Positions 44,346-52,992 of a stretch of DNA of 64,000 nucleotides are shown here, in pieces. Below the pieces are notes generated by a model. That model saw only the letters and a list, made by a program, of their open reading frames with translations. It searched no databases and was not told where the DNA came from. Position 1 is the first letter of the stretch. Every line of letters begins with the position of its first letter. The DNA comes from Rhizobium phaseoli (lineage in GTDB: Bacteria; Pseudomonadota; Alphaproteobacteria; Rhizobiales; Rhizobiaceae), in contig NZ_ML133570.1 of the NCBI RefSeq assembly GCF_003985125.1, forward strand, positions 62,001 to 126,000. Direction: 5' to 3'. A program made the position numbers and the translations under genes.

Positions 44346-46148
44346 TTGGCAGAACAGGCACAGGCTGGGGAAAACAAAAGGCGGTCGCTGCGTCCGCTTG
44401 GGCGGTTGACGCCTTATCTCATGCGCTACCGAGGCATGGTGGCCGGAGCGCTGATTGCACTGGCGCTTGCCGCCATCACCTCGCTGGCGCTGCCGCTCGC
44501 CGTGCGCCGCATGATCGACCATGGCTTCACCCAGTCCGACGGCAGCTTCATCAACAGCTACTTCGCCATGCTGATGGTCATGGCCGTCGTGCTCGCGATC
44601 GCCAGCGCACTGCGCTATTATTTCGTCATCACCATCGGCGAACGCATCGTTGCCGATCTTCGCCGCGACGTCTTTGCCCATGTGACGCGGCTGTCGCCCT
44701 CCTTCTTCGACGTCAACCAGTCCGGCGAAATCGTCTCGCGGCTGACTGCCGACACGACGCAGATCAAGTCCGCCGTCGGCGCCACTGCCTCGGTAGCGCT
44801 CAGGAACCTCATCCTCTGTCTCGGCGCCATGGGCATGATGGTCGTCACCTCGCCGAAGCTTTCGAGCCTCGTCATCGGGGCGATCCCGCTGATCGTCTTC
44901 CCGCTCGTCGCCTTCGGCCGCTCGGTGCGCAGGCGTTCCCGCGCCGCCCAGGATACCCTTGCCGAAGCCTCCGCCTTCGCCAACGAGACGATCGCCGCGA
45001 CCCGCACAGTGCAGGCCTTCAATGGCGAGGATGCTGCAGCGACGCGCTACGGCGGCGCCGTCGAATCTGCCTATGAGGCTGCTCGCGCCGCCATCCGCTC
45101 GCGTGCCCTGCTGACGGGCATCGCCATCACGCTGATCTTCGGCAGCGTCGTCGCGGTCTTGTGGGTCGGCGCTCACAGCGTCCTTGCCGGCACCCTTTCG
45201 GCCGGCACGCTCGGCCAATTCCTGCTCTACGCCGTCATATCAGCCGGGTCGCTCGGCGCGCTGTCCGAGGTCTGGGGTGAACTCTCGCAGGCGGCCGGCG
45301 CTGCCGATCGGCTGACAGAGCTTCTCGACGAGGTCTCCCCGATCGCCGCCCCCGCCAGCCCGGAAGCACTTCCTTCGCCCGGTCGCGGCCGCGTCGAATT
45401 TGCCGGCGTGCATTTCGCATACCCCTCGCGCCCCGGCAAATCGGCATTGCACGGCTTAAGCTTTGCGATCACCCCCGGGGAAACCGTCGCCATCGTCGGC
45501 CCGTCCGGCGCCGGCAAGAGCACCGTCTTTTCGCTGTTGCTGCGCTTTTACGACCCGCAGCAGGGCACCGTCACCATCGACGGCGTCGACGCCCGGCTGA
45601 CGACACCGGACGAATTGCGCCAACGCATCGCCATCGTGCCGCAGGATGTCACCATCTTCGCCGCTTCGATCCATGACAACATCGCCTTCGGCCGACCCGG
45701 TGCCTCGCGCGACGAGGTTCGCGCCGCGGCGATTGCCGCCCAGGCCGACGAATTCATCGCCCGGCTGGACAAGTGCTACGAGACCGAGGTCGGCGAGCGC
45801 GGCATCACCCTCTCCGGCGGTCAGCGCCAGCGCATCGCCATCGCCCGCGCCATCCTGAAGAACGCGCCCCTGCTGCTGCTCGACGAGGCAACCTCGGCGC
45901 TCGATGCCGAAAGCGAGACGCTGGTGCAGAAGGCGCTCGACGGGCTGGTCGATGGCCGCACGACGCTGGTCATCGCCCATCGTCTGGCAACAGTGCTGAA
46001 AGCCGATCGCATTCTCGTCATGGACCAGGGCCGCGTCATCGAGGAAGGCACGCATCAGAGTCTGATCCGCCAGGGCGGCATCTATGCCCGACTCGCACGG
46101 CTGCAATTCGATGCCGCCAACGAGGATGTACTCGCCCCGGCGAAATAG
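44346..46148 (+). CDS. ABC exporter, fused permease and ATPase (MsbA-related)
   Basis: A 600-residue half-transporter that dimerises for ATP-driven export of lipid or drug-like compounds. About six helices fill residues 20-310; the nucleotide domain has Walker A GPSGAGKSTVFS, Q-loop VPQDVTIF, signature LSGGQRQRIAIARA and Walker B LLLLDEATSALD. I prefer TTG 44346, with GGAG six bases upstream, over ATG 44262 or 44277, which lack a ribosome site and give residues unlike the family. It matches my memory of the alphaproteobacterial MsbA-related group (TIGR02204). Substrate unknown. Confidence 0.9.
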   Translation: MAEQAQAGENKRRSLRPLGRLTPYLMRYRGMVAGALIALALAAITSLALPLAVRRMIDHGFTQSDGSFINSYFAMLMVMAVVLAIASALRYYFVITIGERIVADLRRDVFAHVTRLSPSFFDVNQSGEIVSRLTADTTQIKSAVGATASVALRNLILCLGAMGMMVVTSPKLSSLVIGAIPLIVFPLVAFGRSVRRRSRAAQDTLAEASAFANETIAATRTVQAFNGEDAAATRYGGAVESAYEAARAAIRSRALLTGIAITLIFGSVVAVLWVGAHSVLAGTLSAGTLGQFLLYAVISAGSLGALSEVWGELSQAAGAADRLTELLDEVSPIAAPASPEALPSPGRGRVEFAGVHFAYPSRPGKSALHGLSFAITPGETVAIVGPSGAGKSTVFSLLLRFYDPQQGTVTIDGVDARLTTPDELRQRIAIVPQDVTIFAASIHDNIAFGRPGASRDEVRAAAIAAQADEFIARLDKCYETEVGERGITLSGGQRQRIAIARAILKNAPLLLLDEATSALDAESETLVQKALDGLVDGRTTLVIAHRLATVLKADRILVMDQGRVIEEGTHQSLIRQGGIYARLARLQFDAANEDVLAPAK

Positions 46149-46292
46149 CCGGGCGCGCACTTTTCCTGCAGACCGCGACGAAAGTCTGAAAATCCTGCCG
46201 CCCTCCTGCGGTTGTCTTTCGCATCCCCCGCCCTACCCTCTTCATGCCCCTGGGTAGGGGATGGCTGTTGAAATCCTTGGGAGGAGATAGGA

Positions 46293-47285
46293 ATGGCGCT
46301 TTCCAACATGAAGCGACGGACGAGCCTTGCGCTCGGCTTCGGCGTGCTTGCGGCTCTTGCGCTCGGCACGTCTGCCGGCGCTGCGGATTTTCCCGATCGT
46401 GCAATCACCATGGTCGTGCCCTTTGCGGCCGGCGGCTCGACCGATGTCGTCGCCCGTATCGTCGCGCAGAAGATGTCGGAAGATCTTGGCCAGCAGGTGA
46501 TCGTCCAGAACGTCGCCGGAGCCGGCGGCAATCTCGGCGCCGGCAACGTCGCCCGCGCTGAACCTGATGGTTACACCATTCTGATGGGCACGGTCGCGAC
46601 CCACGCGCTCAATCCGCTGATCCTCAAGTCAACACCCTATGATCCCGAGAAGGATTTCGCTCCGGTCTCGCTGCTCGTCATCGTGCCGAACGTGCTCGTC
46701 GTCAATCCGGAACTGTCGGCAAAGACCGTGCCGGAACTGATCGCGCTGCTGAAGGCCGAACCTGATAAATACAGCTACGCCTCCTCGGGCAATGGCACGC
46801 CGCTGCATCTTTCCGGCGAACTGTTCAAGAGCATGGCCGGCGTCAGCATGCAGCACATCCCCTATAAGGGCGCCGGACCGGCCTTGAACGACGTCATCGG
46901 CAACCAGGTGCCGATCATGTTCGATAACCTGCCCTCGTCGTCCAGCCACATCAAGGCGGGCACGCTAAGGGCGCTGGCGGTGACGACAGCCGAGCGCGCG
47001 CCCTCCTTCCCCGACATTCCGACGATCGCGGAGTCGGGAATTCCGGGCTATGAGACCTATACCTGGAACGCTCTCTTCGCTCCGGCCAAGACGCCGAACG
47101 AAGTTGTGATGCGCCTCAACGCCTCCGCCAAAAAAGCGCTCGCCGACCCCGCCGTCGCCGAGCGGATGAAGGAATTCAGCGCCACCATTGTTGGCTCGAC
47201 GCCGGAGGAACTCGCTGCCCATGTGAAAGCCGAGCTCGCCAAATGGGGGCCGGTCGTCAAGGGCGCGAACATCCAAATGGAATGA
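46293..47285 (+). CDS. TctC/Bug-type periplasmic solute-binding protein (orphan)
   Basis: A 330-residue tripartite tricarboxylate transporter binding protein. The signal peptide ends TSAGAADFPDR; ligand-site motifs include VVPFAAGGSTDVVARIVAQ, VQNVAGAGGNLGAGNVAR, GNGTPLHLSGELFK and HIPYKGAGPALNDVIG. Such proteins bind carboxylates with high affinity and pass them to TctA/TctB. No tctAB genes adjoin it, so it either serves a distant permease or acts as a sensor, as many orphan Bug proteins may. Confidence 0.92.
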   Translation: MALSNMKRRTSLALGFGVLAALALGTSAGAADFPDRAITMVVPFAAGGSTDVVARIVAQKMSEDLGQQVIVQNVAGAGGNLGAGNVARAEPDGYTILMGTVATHALNPLILKSTPYDPEKDFAPVSLLVIVPNVLVVNPELSAKTVPELIALLKAEPDKYSYASSGNGTPLHLSGELFKSMAGVSMQHIPYKGAGPALNDVIGNQVPIMFDNLPSSSSHIKAGTLRALAVTTAERAPSFPDIPTIAESGIPGYETYTWNALFAPAKTPNEVVMRLNASAKKALADPAVAERMKEFSATIVGSTPEELAAHVKAELAKWGPVVKGANIQME

Positions 47286-47540
47286 CGCCGGCCGCGTCCG
47301 CCGCACGTCACGCGTCTTGCATTCAATGGAAACCATGCCGCTGGACGCTGTCGCGCGGCATGTCTTTGGCGCACAGGAAAAGCGCGCCGACCTGGCGCAT
47401 CATGCTTTGCGAAAATCGATGACGATTTTCGGGGCCGGTGCATCGGGCAGCTCAATCTCATTAAGGTAGTGGAAAAGCTCGCCATTTTGATCTAGCCTCC
47501 TTGATGCTGATGGTGCAATTCAGCGTTTCGGGAGACATCC
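47286..47540. other. Gap with short palindrome
   Basis: 255 bases without a gene. CGAAAATCG (47410-47418) and CGATTTTCG (47423-47431) make a 9-bp hairpin with loop ATGA, of a kind repeatedly seen between rhizobial genes. A GGGAGA ribosome site for the next gene lies at the end. Confidence 0.45.
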
Positions 47541-47729
47541 ATGTACAAATTCGAAGTTTACAAGGATAAGGCCGGCGAATTCCGCTTCCGCTTCAAGGCA
47601 TCGAACGGGGAAACCATGTTCCTGTCCGAAGGCTACAAGGCGAAGGCCTCGGCCATGAGTGCCATCGAATCCATCAAGAAGAACACGCCCGGCGCCGACG
47701 TCGTCGATCAGACGAAGGCCGAAGCCTGA
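47541..47729 (+). CDS. DUF1508 (YegP-like) small protein
   Basis: A 62-residue single-unit DUF1508 protein: MYKFEVYKDKAGEFRFRFKA then LSEGYKAKASAMSAIESIKK, the compact beta-beta-alpha YegP motif, which E. coli YegP has in two copies. Function unknown, perhaps stress related. A strong terminator follows at once, so it is a short single-gene transcript. Confidence 0.9.
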   Translation: MYKFEVYKDKAGEFRFRFKASNGETMFLSEGYKAKASAMSAIESIKKNTPGADVVDQTKAEA

Positions 47730-47742
47730 GCAGGAAGGCACG

Positions 47743-47772
47743 GGCGGCGTGAGCGCCGCCCTGCTTTTTTTC
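47743..47772 (+). terminator. Rho-independent terminator after DUF1508 gene
   Basis: GGGCGGCG (47743-47750), loop TGAG, CGCCGCCC (47755-47762), then TGC and a run of seven T. Confidence 0.9.
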
Positions 47773-47980
47773 GCGCCCGTGAGCCGCGCGGGTCTCTTGA
47801 GCCCGGCTCATCTGCTTTAGGATTTCCGGCGCCGTTTTCATTTTCAAGTTTTTTCAAAACCATGTCGAAACGACCGCCGCTCGCGCCTCATTGTCTCGGA
47901 ACGGCTGAGCCGCTCCACCAGGCATAGTGGCTTTCGTCGGCTGCCTGGAGCAACGCCAACAACGAGATCAGGAGTTTTCC

Positions 47981-48319
47981 ATGCAATATGCTCTCATCAT
48001 TCGCGAAGCCCCCGAGGATTTTGCCCGCCGCAGCGATCCTGCCTATCGCGACGGTTGGGTCGCCTACAGCAAGGCGCTGGCGCAGGCCGGAATCATGACC
48101 GGCGGCGCCGGCCTGACGGCCCCCGAGACAGGCACGATCCTGCGCCGCAAAGGCGAGGACCACGATGTCCAGGACGGTCCCTATCCGGAGGGCAAGGAAC
48201 AGCTCGGCGGCTTCTATCTGATCGAGGTCCCTGATATGGACACCGCGCTGGAATGGGCGACCCGCGTTCCGATCTCCGACAAGGGCTCGGTCGAGGTGCG
48301 CCCGCGCCTGCAGATGTGA
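47981..48319 (+). CDS. YCII/DGPF-domain protein paired with ECF42 sigma factor
   Basis: A 112-residue YCII-related protein with the DGPF-type motif in VQDGPYPEGKEQLGGFYLIE. These ferredoxin-like-fold proteins are the genomic partners of ECF42 sigma factors, and their genes are often the regulon itself. AGGAG at 47970-47974 fixes ATG 47981. The stop is 7 bases before the sigma gene, so the two are co-transcribed. Enzymatic role, if any, is unknown. Confidence 0.9.
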   Translation: MQYALIIREAPEDFARRSDPAYRDGWVAYSKALAQAGIMTGGAGLTAPETGTILRRKGEDHDVQDGPYPEGKEQLGGFYLIEVPDMDTALEWATRVPISDKGSVEVRPRLQM

Positions 48320-48326
48320 GGCGGCA

Positions 48327-49577
48327 ATGTCCGCCGATGTCGGACGCGCCGCCGAACAGGTGGCGCGTCAGTCCTATGGCAAGCTGATCGCCTTTCTCGC
48401 CGCCCGCTCGCGGGACGTGCCGGCGGCGGAAGACGCTTTGTCGGAGGCGCTGGCTTCGGCCCTTCGCGTCTGGCCGGAGCGCGGCATTCCCGATAAGCCG
48501 GACGCCTGGCTGCTGGTGGCGGCGCGCCGCAACCTCATGCAGTCGGCCCGCCATCGCACCGTCGAGGCCAACGCACGAACGACGATATCGCTCGCCCTCG
48601 AAGAAGCGGAGGAGCGCATGAACGAGGCCGGCAGTTCCGTTTTTCCCGATGAGCGGCTGAAGCTGCTCTTTGCCTGTACCCACCCTGCCATCGACAGCTC
48701 CGTGCATACGGCGCTGATGCTGCAGACGGTTCTCGGCATCGAGGCGAGAACCATCGCACGGGCCTTCGTCGTCTCGCCGCAGGCGATAAGCCAGCGGCTG
48801 GTGCGGGCCAAGGTGAAGATCCGTGATGCCGGTATTCCCTTCACCGTTCCGCCTCGGCCCGCCCTGCCGGAGCGGCTGGCCGCCGTGCTTTCGGCGATCT
48901 ACGCTGCTTACGGCCTCGGATGGGATGGCCTTGACGGCGAGGAGGCGCACCAGTCGCTCGCCGCCGAAGCGATCTGGCTCGGCCGCGCGCTTCTGGCGGT
49001 GCTGCCGGACGAGCCGGAAGCGATGGGTCTCCTCTCGCTGATGCTTCACTGCGAAGCCCGCAGTAATGCCCGACGCTGCGGCGAGGGTCGATATGTGCCG
49101 CTGGACGAGCAGGATACGGCCCTCTGGAACGTGAAGATGATCGCTGAGGCAGACGCGCTGCTGCGCAAGGCCGGGGGCTTCGAGCGTTTCGGACCTTTTC
49201 AGTGTCAGGCGGCAATTCAATCCGTGCATGCGGCGCGCCGCCTTTCCGGATCGACCGACTGGCAGGCGCTGACGACGCTCTATGCCGCGCTGCTGGTGAT
49301 GAAGCCGACGCTCGGCGCACGCGTCGCCGAGGCGGCGGTAATCGGCAGGGCCTCAAGTGCTGCCGAAGGCCTCATCCGGCTCGACAGGATCGATCCGCGC
49401 GCCATCGCGACCTATCAGCCCTACTGGGCCGTGCGTGCCTTTCTTCTGGCACGGGCCGGCGACAATCCCGCCGCGGCTGACGCTTACGCGACGGCGATCG
49501 GCCTCAGCGACAGTCCCGCCGTTCGCGCTTTTCTCGCCGACAGGCTCGAGGAGTCGCGGCGGACAATATCAAGCTGA
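48327..49577 (+). CDS. ECF42-type RNA polymerase sigma factor with C-terminal extension
   Basis: A 416-residue ECF sigma factor. Region 2 covers about residues 12-80 (AEDALSEALASALRVWPERG, PDAWLLVAARRNLMQ) and region 4 about residues 110-165 (LGIEARTIARAFVVSPQAIS, QRLVRAKVKIR). Roughly 240 further residues of helical, TPR-like or SnoaL-free extension contain AAYGLGWDGLDGEEAHQSLA and the end block AADAYATAIGLS. No anti-sigma gene is near; in ECF42 the extension itself is thought to control activity. It ends flush against the convergent OmpA-like gene. Confidence 0.92.
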   Translation: MSADVGRAAEQVARQSYGKLIAFLAARSRDVPAAEDALSEALASALRVWPERGIPDKPDAWLLVAARRNLMQSARHRTVEANARTTISLALEEAEERMNEAGSSVFPDERLKLLFACTHPAIDSSVHTALMLQTVLGIEARTIARAFVVSPQAISQRLVRAKVKIRDAGIPFTVPPRPALPERLAAVLSAIYAAYGLGWDGLDGEEAHQSLAAEAIWLGRALLAVLPDEPEAMGLLSLMLHCEARSNARRCGEGRYVPLDEQDTALWNVKMIAEADALLRKAGGFERFGPFQCQAAIQSVHAARRLSGSTDWQALTTLYAALLVMKPTLGARVAEAAVIGRASSAAEGLIRLDRIDPRAIATYQPYWAVRAFLLARAGDNPAAADAYATAIGLSDSPAVRAFLADRLEESRRTISS

Positions 49578-50609
49578 TTATTTCTCGGTCAGCTTCAGCT
49601 CGATGCGGCGGTTGGTGGCGCGTGCATCCGGCGCATCGCCGGGCGCGATCGGCTGGAACTCGCCGAAGCCGGCGGCAACGAGCCGGTCGGCCGGCACGCC
49701 TTGGCCGATCAGGAACTTGACGACCGACGTCGCACGCGCCGAGGAAAGCTCCCAATTGTCGCGATAGCGGCCTGTTCCGGCAAGCGGCACATTGTCGGTA
49801 TGGCCGTCGACACGCAGTACCCAGTTGATCTCAGGCGGAATTTCCTTGGCGAGGTCGAGCAGGGCGGTGGCAAGCTTCGCCATCTCCGTCTGCCCCTCCG
49901 GGTTGAGTTCGGCACCGCCCGAGGGAAACAGCACCTCCGATTGGAAAACGAACCGGTCGCCGACGATGCGGATATTCTCGCGGTCCGAAAGGATCTCGCG
50001 CAAGCGGCCGAAGAAATCTGAACGATAGCGGTTCAGCTCCTGCACACGCGCGGCGAGCGCAACATTGAGACGGCTGCCGAGGTCGGCGATCTTGGTCTGC
50101 GAGACCCGATCCTTCTCCTCCGACGCCTGCAGGGCTGCTTCGACGGCGGCGATCTGGCTGCGAAGCGCTGCGATCTGCTGGTTCAGCAGCTCGACCTGGC
50201 TGAGGGCCCGTTCGCTCACCTGCTTCTGCTCGTCGAGTTCCTGCGTCATCGCGCCGATCCGCTTCTGAGCGGCATCCTGGCCGCCCGAGCCGGCGCTCAG
50301 CAGCGCCTGCAGCCGTGAGCGCTCGCCTTCGGCGTTGGCAAGCGAAGCCTGCAGATTGGCGACTGAGTCCTGCAGATCCTGGTTGCTGCCTTTTTCGAGC
50401 GCCAGAAGCTGGGTGAGCTCGTTGATCTGGCTGTTGAGGCGATTGAGCACCTCGTCTCGCCCCGTAATCTCGCGGCTGAGAATGAACTGCCCGACGACGA
50501 ACACCGTCAGCACGAACATGATCGAGATGAGCAGCGTCGATAGCGCATCGACGAAACCCGGCCAATAGTCGACCGTGCGTTCGCGGCGGCGGTTGCGGGC
50601 AAGAGCCAT
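49578..50609 (-). CDS. OmpA/MotB-like peptidoglycan-binding membrane protein
   Basis: A 343-residue MotB-like protein: one N-terminal helix (VDALSTLLISIMFVLTVFVV) whose Asp could be the proton carrier, a long coiled coil (about residues 50-190) and a C-terminal OmpA domain (VDGHTDNVPLAGTGRYRDNW, ATNRRIELKL) that grips peptidoglycan. It follows a MotA/TolQ-like gene after 3 bases. The pair is apart from flagellar and tol genes, so it is a separate proton-driven unit of unknown task. Confidence 0.88.
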   Translation of the reverse strand: MALARNRRRERTVDYWPGFVDALSTLLISIMFVLTVFVVGQFILSREITGRDEVLNRLNSQINELTQLLALEKGSNQDLQDSVANLQASLANAEGERSRLQALLSAGSGGQDAAQKRIGAMTQELDEQKQVSERALSQVELLNQQIAALRSQIAAVEAALQASEEKDRVSQTKIADLGSRLNVALAARVQELNRYRSDFFGRLREILSDRENIRIVGDRFVFQSEVLFPSGGAELNPEGQTEMAKLATALLDLAKEIPPEINWVLRVDGHTDNVPLAGTGRYRDNWELSSARATSVVKFLIGQGVPADRLVAAGFGEFQPIAPGDAPDARATNRRIELKLTEK

Positions 50610-50612
50610 GGC

Positions 50613-51740
50613 TTACTTGCCCTCGCTCTTCTCTGTGTGGCTTGCGCGGTCGCGGTGGCGTTCGGGTTTCTCACCGGCCCGCTCCTGCAAGCCGATGCGT
50701 TCGGCCAGCCGATCGAGCGTGCGGCGCATTGCCTTGGCCTCGTCCTGCTGTGCCTCGATCCAGTCGCGCAACATCTGCTGCTCGTTGCGCATGTTCTTGA
50801 CCAGTCCCTGGATGCCTTCGGCAAGGCTCGCCATGGCGGCAACCGAGCGCTGGCTGCCGACACCCCCTTCTTCGGAGGCCTTGCGCAGATATTCGGAGAG
50901 CGCACGCATGTCCTCCGACGACGAACCGGACACGGCGTCGAGTGCTGGCGCAAGGTCGGAGCCGACATCGGTAACGGAGGAGAGCCAGTTTTCCAGCTCC
51001 ATGTAGAAGCGGTTCTGCGCGCGGCCGGCCTGCAGGTCGAGGAAGCCGAGAATGAGCGAACCGGAAAGGCCGAGCAGCGAGGATGAGAAGGCCTGGCCCA
51101 TGCCCGAAAGCGGCGTGGACAGCCCTTCCTTCAGTGCCGAAAGCACGTCCCCCGTGCCGTTCGAGCCGGCATCGAGCGACTGGATGACGCTGCTGATCGA
51201 ACCGATCGTGCCGATGAGGCCCCAGAACGTACCGAGCAGGCCGAGGAAAACCAGCAGGCCGATCAGGTAGCGCGAGACGTCGCGCGATTCATCGAGGCGG
51301 GTCGCGATCGAATCGAGGATCGAACGCAGCGCCGTCGTCGACAGCGCCAACGAGGTCTTGCGATTGCCGATCAGTGCCCGCATCGGCGCCAAAAGCCGCG
51401 GATTGCGATTGACCTTGTCGGCACTGCCGGCGGCGCGGAAGGAGTTGAACCAGCGCACTTCGGGGCGAAGCGCCAGCACGTGACTGAAAACAAGGATGAT
51501 GCCGACCGCGAGAACCCCGACGATCAGGCCGTTGAGGCCCGGATTGTGCATGAAGGCGGTCTGCGTCTGCCGGAAGAGGATGGCGGCAATGAACCCGACG
51601 ATGACGAGGAAAAGCAGCATCGTCCAGAGGAAGGGCATCGGGCTCGAAAGCCTGTAGGCATAACCGCCCGGCGTCTTTTCGGTGGAGCCGAGCTCCGCCA
51701 CATTCACATTTTCCATAGGTTCAGCAGCCTCCGAACTCAT
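50613..51740 (-). CDS. MotA/TolQ/ExbB-like proton channel protein
   Basis: A 375-residue membrane protein with two N-terminal helices (LWTMLLFLVIVGFIAAILF, LIVGVLAVGIILVFSHVLAL), a cytoplasmic loop, and a family core LIGLLVFLGLLGTFWGLIGT followed by GMGQAFSSSLLGLSGSLILG. The C-terminal 130 residues are charged and helical. It is the channel half of a two-gene unit with the OmpA/MotB-like protein. ATG 51740 lacks a ribosome site; ATG 51716 has GGAGG 11 bases before it and is a fair alternative. Not tolQ, which is at the other end of the window. Confidence 0.85.
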   Translation of the reverse strand: MSSEAAEPMENVNVAELGSTEKTPGGYAYRLSSPMPFLWTMLLFLVIVGFIAAILFRQTQTAFMHNPGLNGLIVGVLAVGIILVFSHVLALRPEVRWFNSFRAAGSADKVNRNPRLLAPMRALIGNRKTSLALSTTALRSILDSIATRLDESRDVSRYLIGLLVFLGLLGTFWGLIGTIGSISSVIQSLDAGSNGTGDVLSALKEGLSTPLSGMGQAFSSSLLGLSGSLILGFLDLQAGRAQNRFYMELENWLSSVTDVGSDLAPALDAVSGSSSEDMRALSEYLRKASEEGGVGSQRSVAAMASLAEGIQGLVKNMRNEQQMLRDWIEAQQDEAKAMRRTLDRLAERIGLQERAGEKPERHRDRASHTEKSEGK

Positions 51741-51828
51741 TGCTGGCGGAGACTAGAGCAACATTGTGCCGAATTGAAGTATCCGGAGGCGAAAACCGTG
51801 ACTTTACAACAGCCGCGTTTTCTCCCGC

Positions 51829-52629
51829 CTACTTGGCGGGAATCGGTCGCTTGATAACCTCGATCAGCGCTTTGTGGATGTGTTCGTTGCCGGCGACGAT
51901 CGCGCCACCCTCCAGAATGGCCGCTCCGCCGTCCCAATCGCTGGCAAAGCCGCCGGCTTCGCGGATGAGCAGGATGCCCGCCGCCATGTCCCAGGGCGCA
52001 AGCTCCGCTTCCCAGAAACCATCGAAACGTCCGGCGGCAACATAGGCGAGATCAAGCGTCGGCGAGCCCAGACGGCGAATGCCCGCCACTTCGCCCATCA
52101 CGTGGCGAAGCTCGACCAGGAATTTGCCGTGATTGCGCTTGCCGAGCGCCGGCACGCCACAGCCGATGACGCAATCCGACAGCACGCGGCGCGCAGCGAC
52201 GCGCAGGCGCCGGTCGTTGAGGAAGGCGCCGCCGCCGCGCTCGGCAGTATAGAGTTCGTCGGTCGCCGGGTTGAAGACGACGGCCGCAACGATCTCGCCG
52301 TTGCGTTCGAGCGCGATCGAGACGGCGAAAGCCGGGATACCGTGCAGGAAGTTGGTGGTGCCGTCGAGCGGATCGACAATCCAGCGATGCGCGCCGTCGG
52401 TGCCCTTGATCTCCTCGCTCTCCTCACCGAGGAAACCATAAGTCGGGCGCGCCTTGAGCAGCTCTTCCCGAACGATCTTTTCGGCCTTGCGGTCGGCGGC
52501 GGAAACGAAGTCGCCCGGCCCCTTCACCGAAACCTGCAGGTTCTGCACTTCGCCGAAATCACGCCCCAGCGATTTTCCTGCCTTGAGGGCAGCCTGAACC
52601 ATGACATTGAGAAGAGCTGAACGGGCCAT
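51829..52629 (-). CDS. suhB: Inositol monophosphatase family protein (SuhB-like)
   Basis: A 266-residue Mg-dependent, Li-sensitive phosphatase fold acting on inositol phosphates; SuhB members also bind RNA polymerase factors. Metal-site motifs are complete: FLGEESEE, VDPLDGTTNFLHGIP and ELAPWDMAAGILLIREAGG. Start MARSALLNVMVQAALKAG at 52629; the longer frame to 52737 is leader. The product ends IKRPIPAK. It is convergent with nothing close; the ExbB-like gene follows on the same strand after 88 bases. Confidence 0.92.
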   Translation of the reverse strand: MARSALLNVMVQAALKAGKSLGRDFGEVQNLQVSVKGPGDFVSAADRKAEKIVREELLKARPTYGFLGEESEEIKGTDGAHRWIVDPLDGTTNFLHGIPAFAVSIALERNGEIVAAVVFNPATDELYTAERGGGAFLNDRRLRVAARRVLSDCVIGCGVPALGKRNHGKFLVELRHVMGEVAGIRRLGSPTLDLAYVAAGRFDGFWEAELAPWDMAAGILLIREAGGFASDWDGGAAILEGGAIVAGNEHIHKALIEVIKRPIPAK

Positions 52630-52992
52630 CGGCACATTTCCTTGGGACTGATACGGGACGCGCGCTGCCAGGGGCGGGAATTGTCCCTGAACATGCATGA
52701 CAGGCAGCGCTGCAAAGATTGGCGGCCTCAAGACCACAAAATCACGGAAATTTCAAGGGGACGCACGCATGGCTGCAGAGCAATCGCTTCAGCGTTGGAA
52801 ATTGCCGTGGCGTGGAGCGGTAGGATTGTGATTCATGAGGCACTTCGAGCGACGGAGCCGTTCATGCCAGCCTCTGCCGCATCTTCACGTGCCATTTCCG
52901 ATCATTTCGGCGCTTTTCGATCCTCGGCAATGTTGGCGGGTGGTTTGACCGTGGCCGGAGATTCTGCTGCTCGTGCTGTGTGCCGTACGCAC
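52630..52992. other. Gap between suhB and gntR (363 bp)
   Basis: Both flanking genes are on the minus strand, so this holds the end of gntR and the suhB promoter. Short frames exist on the plus strand but none has a ribosome site or recognisable product. I see no strong hairpin or repeat. Confidence 0.35.
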
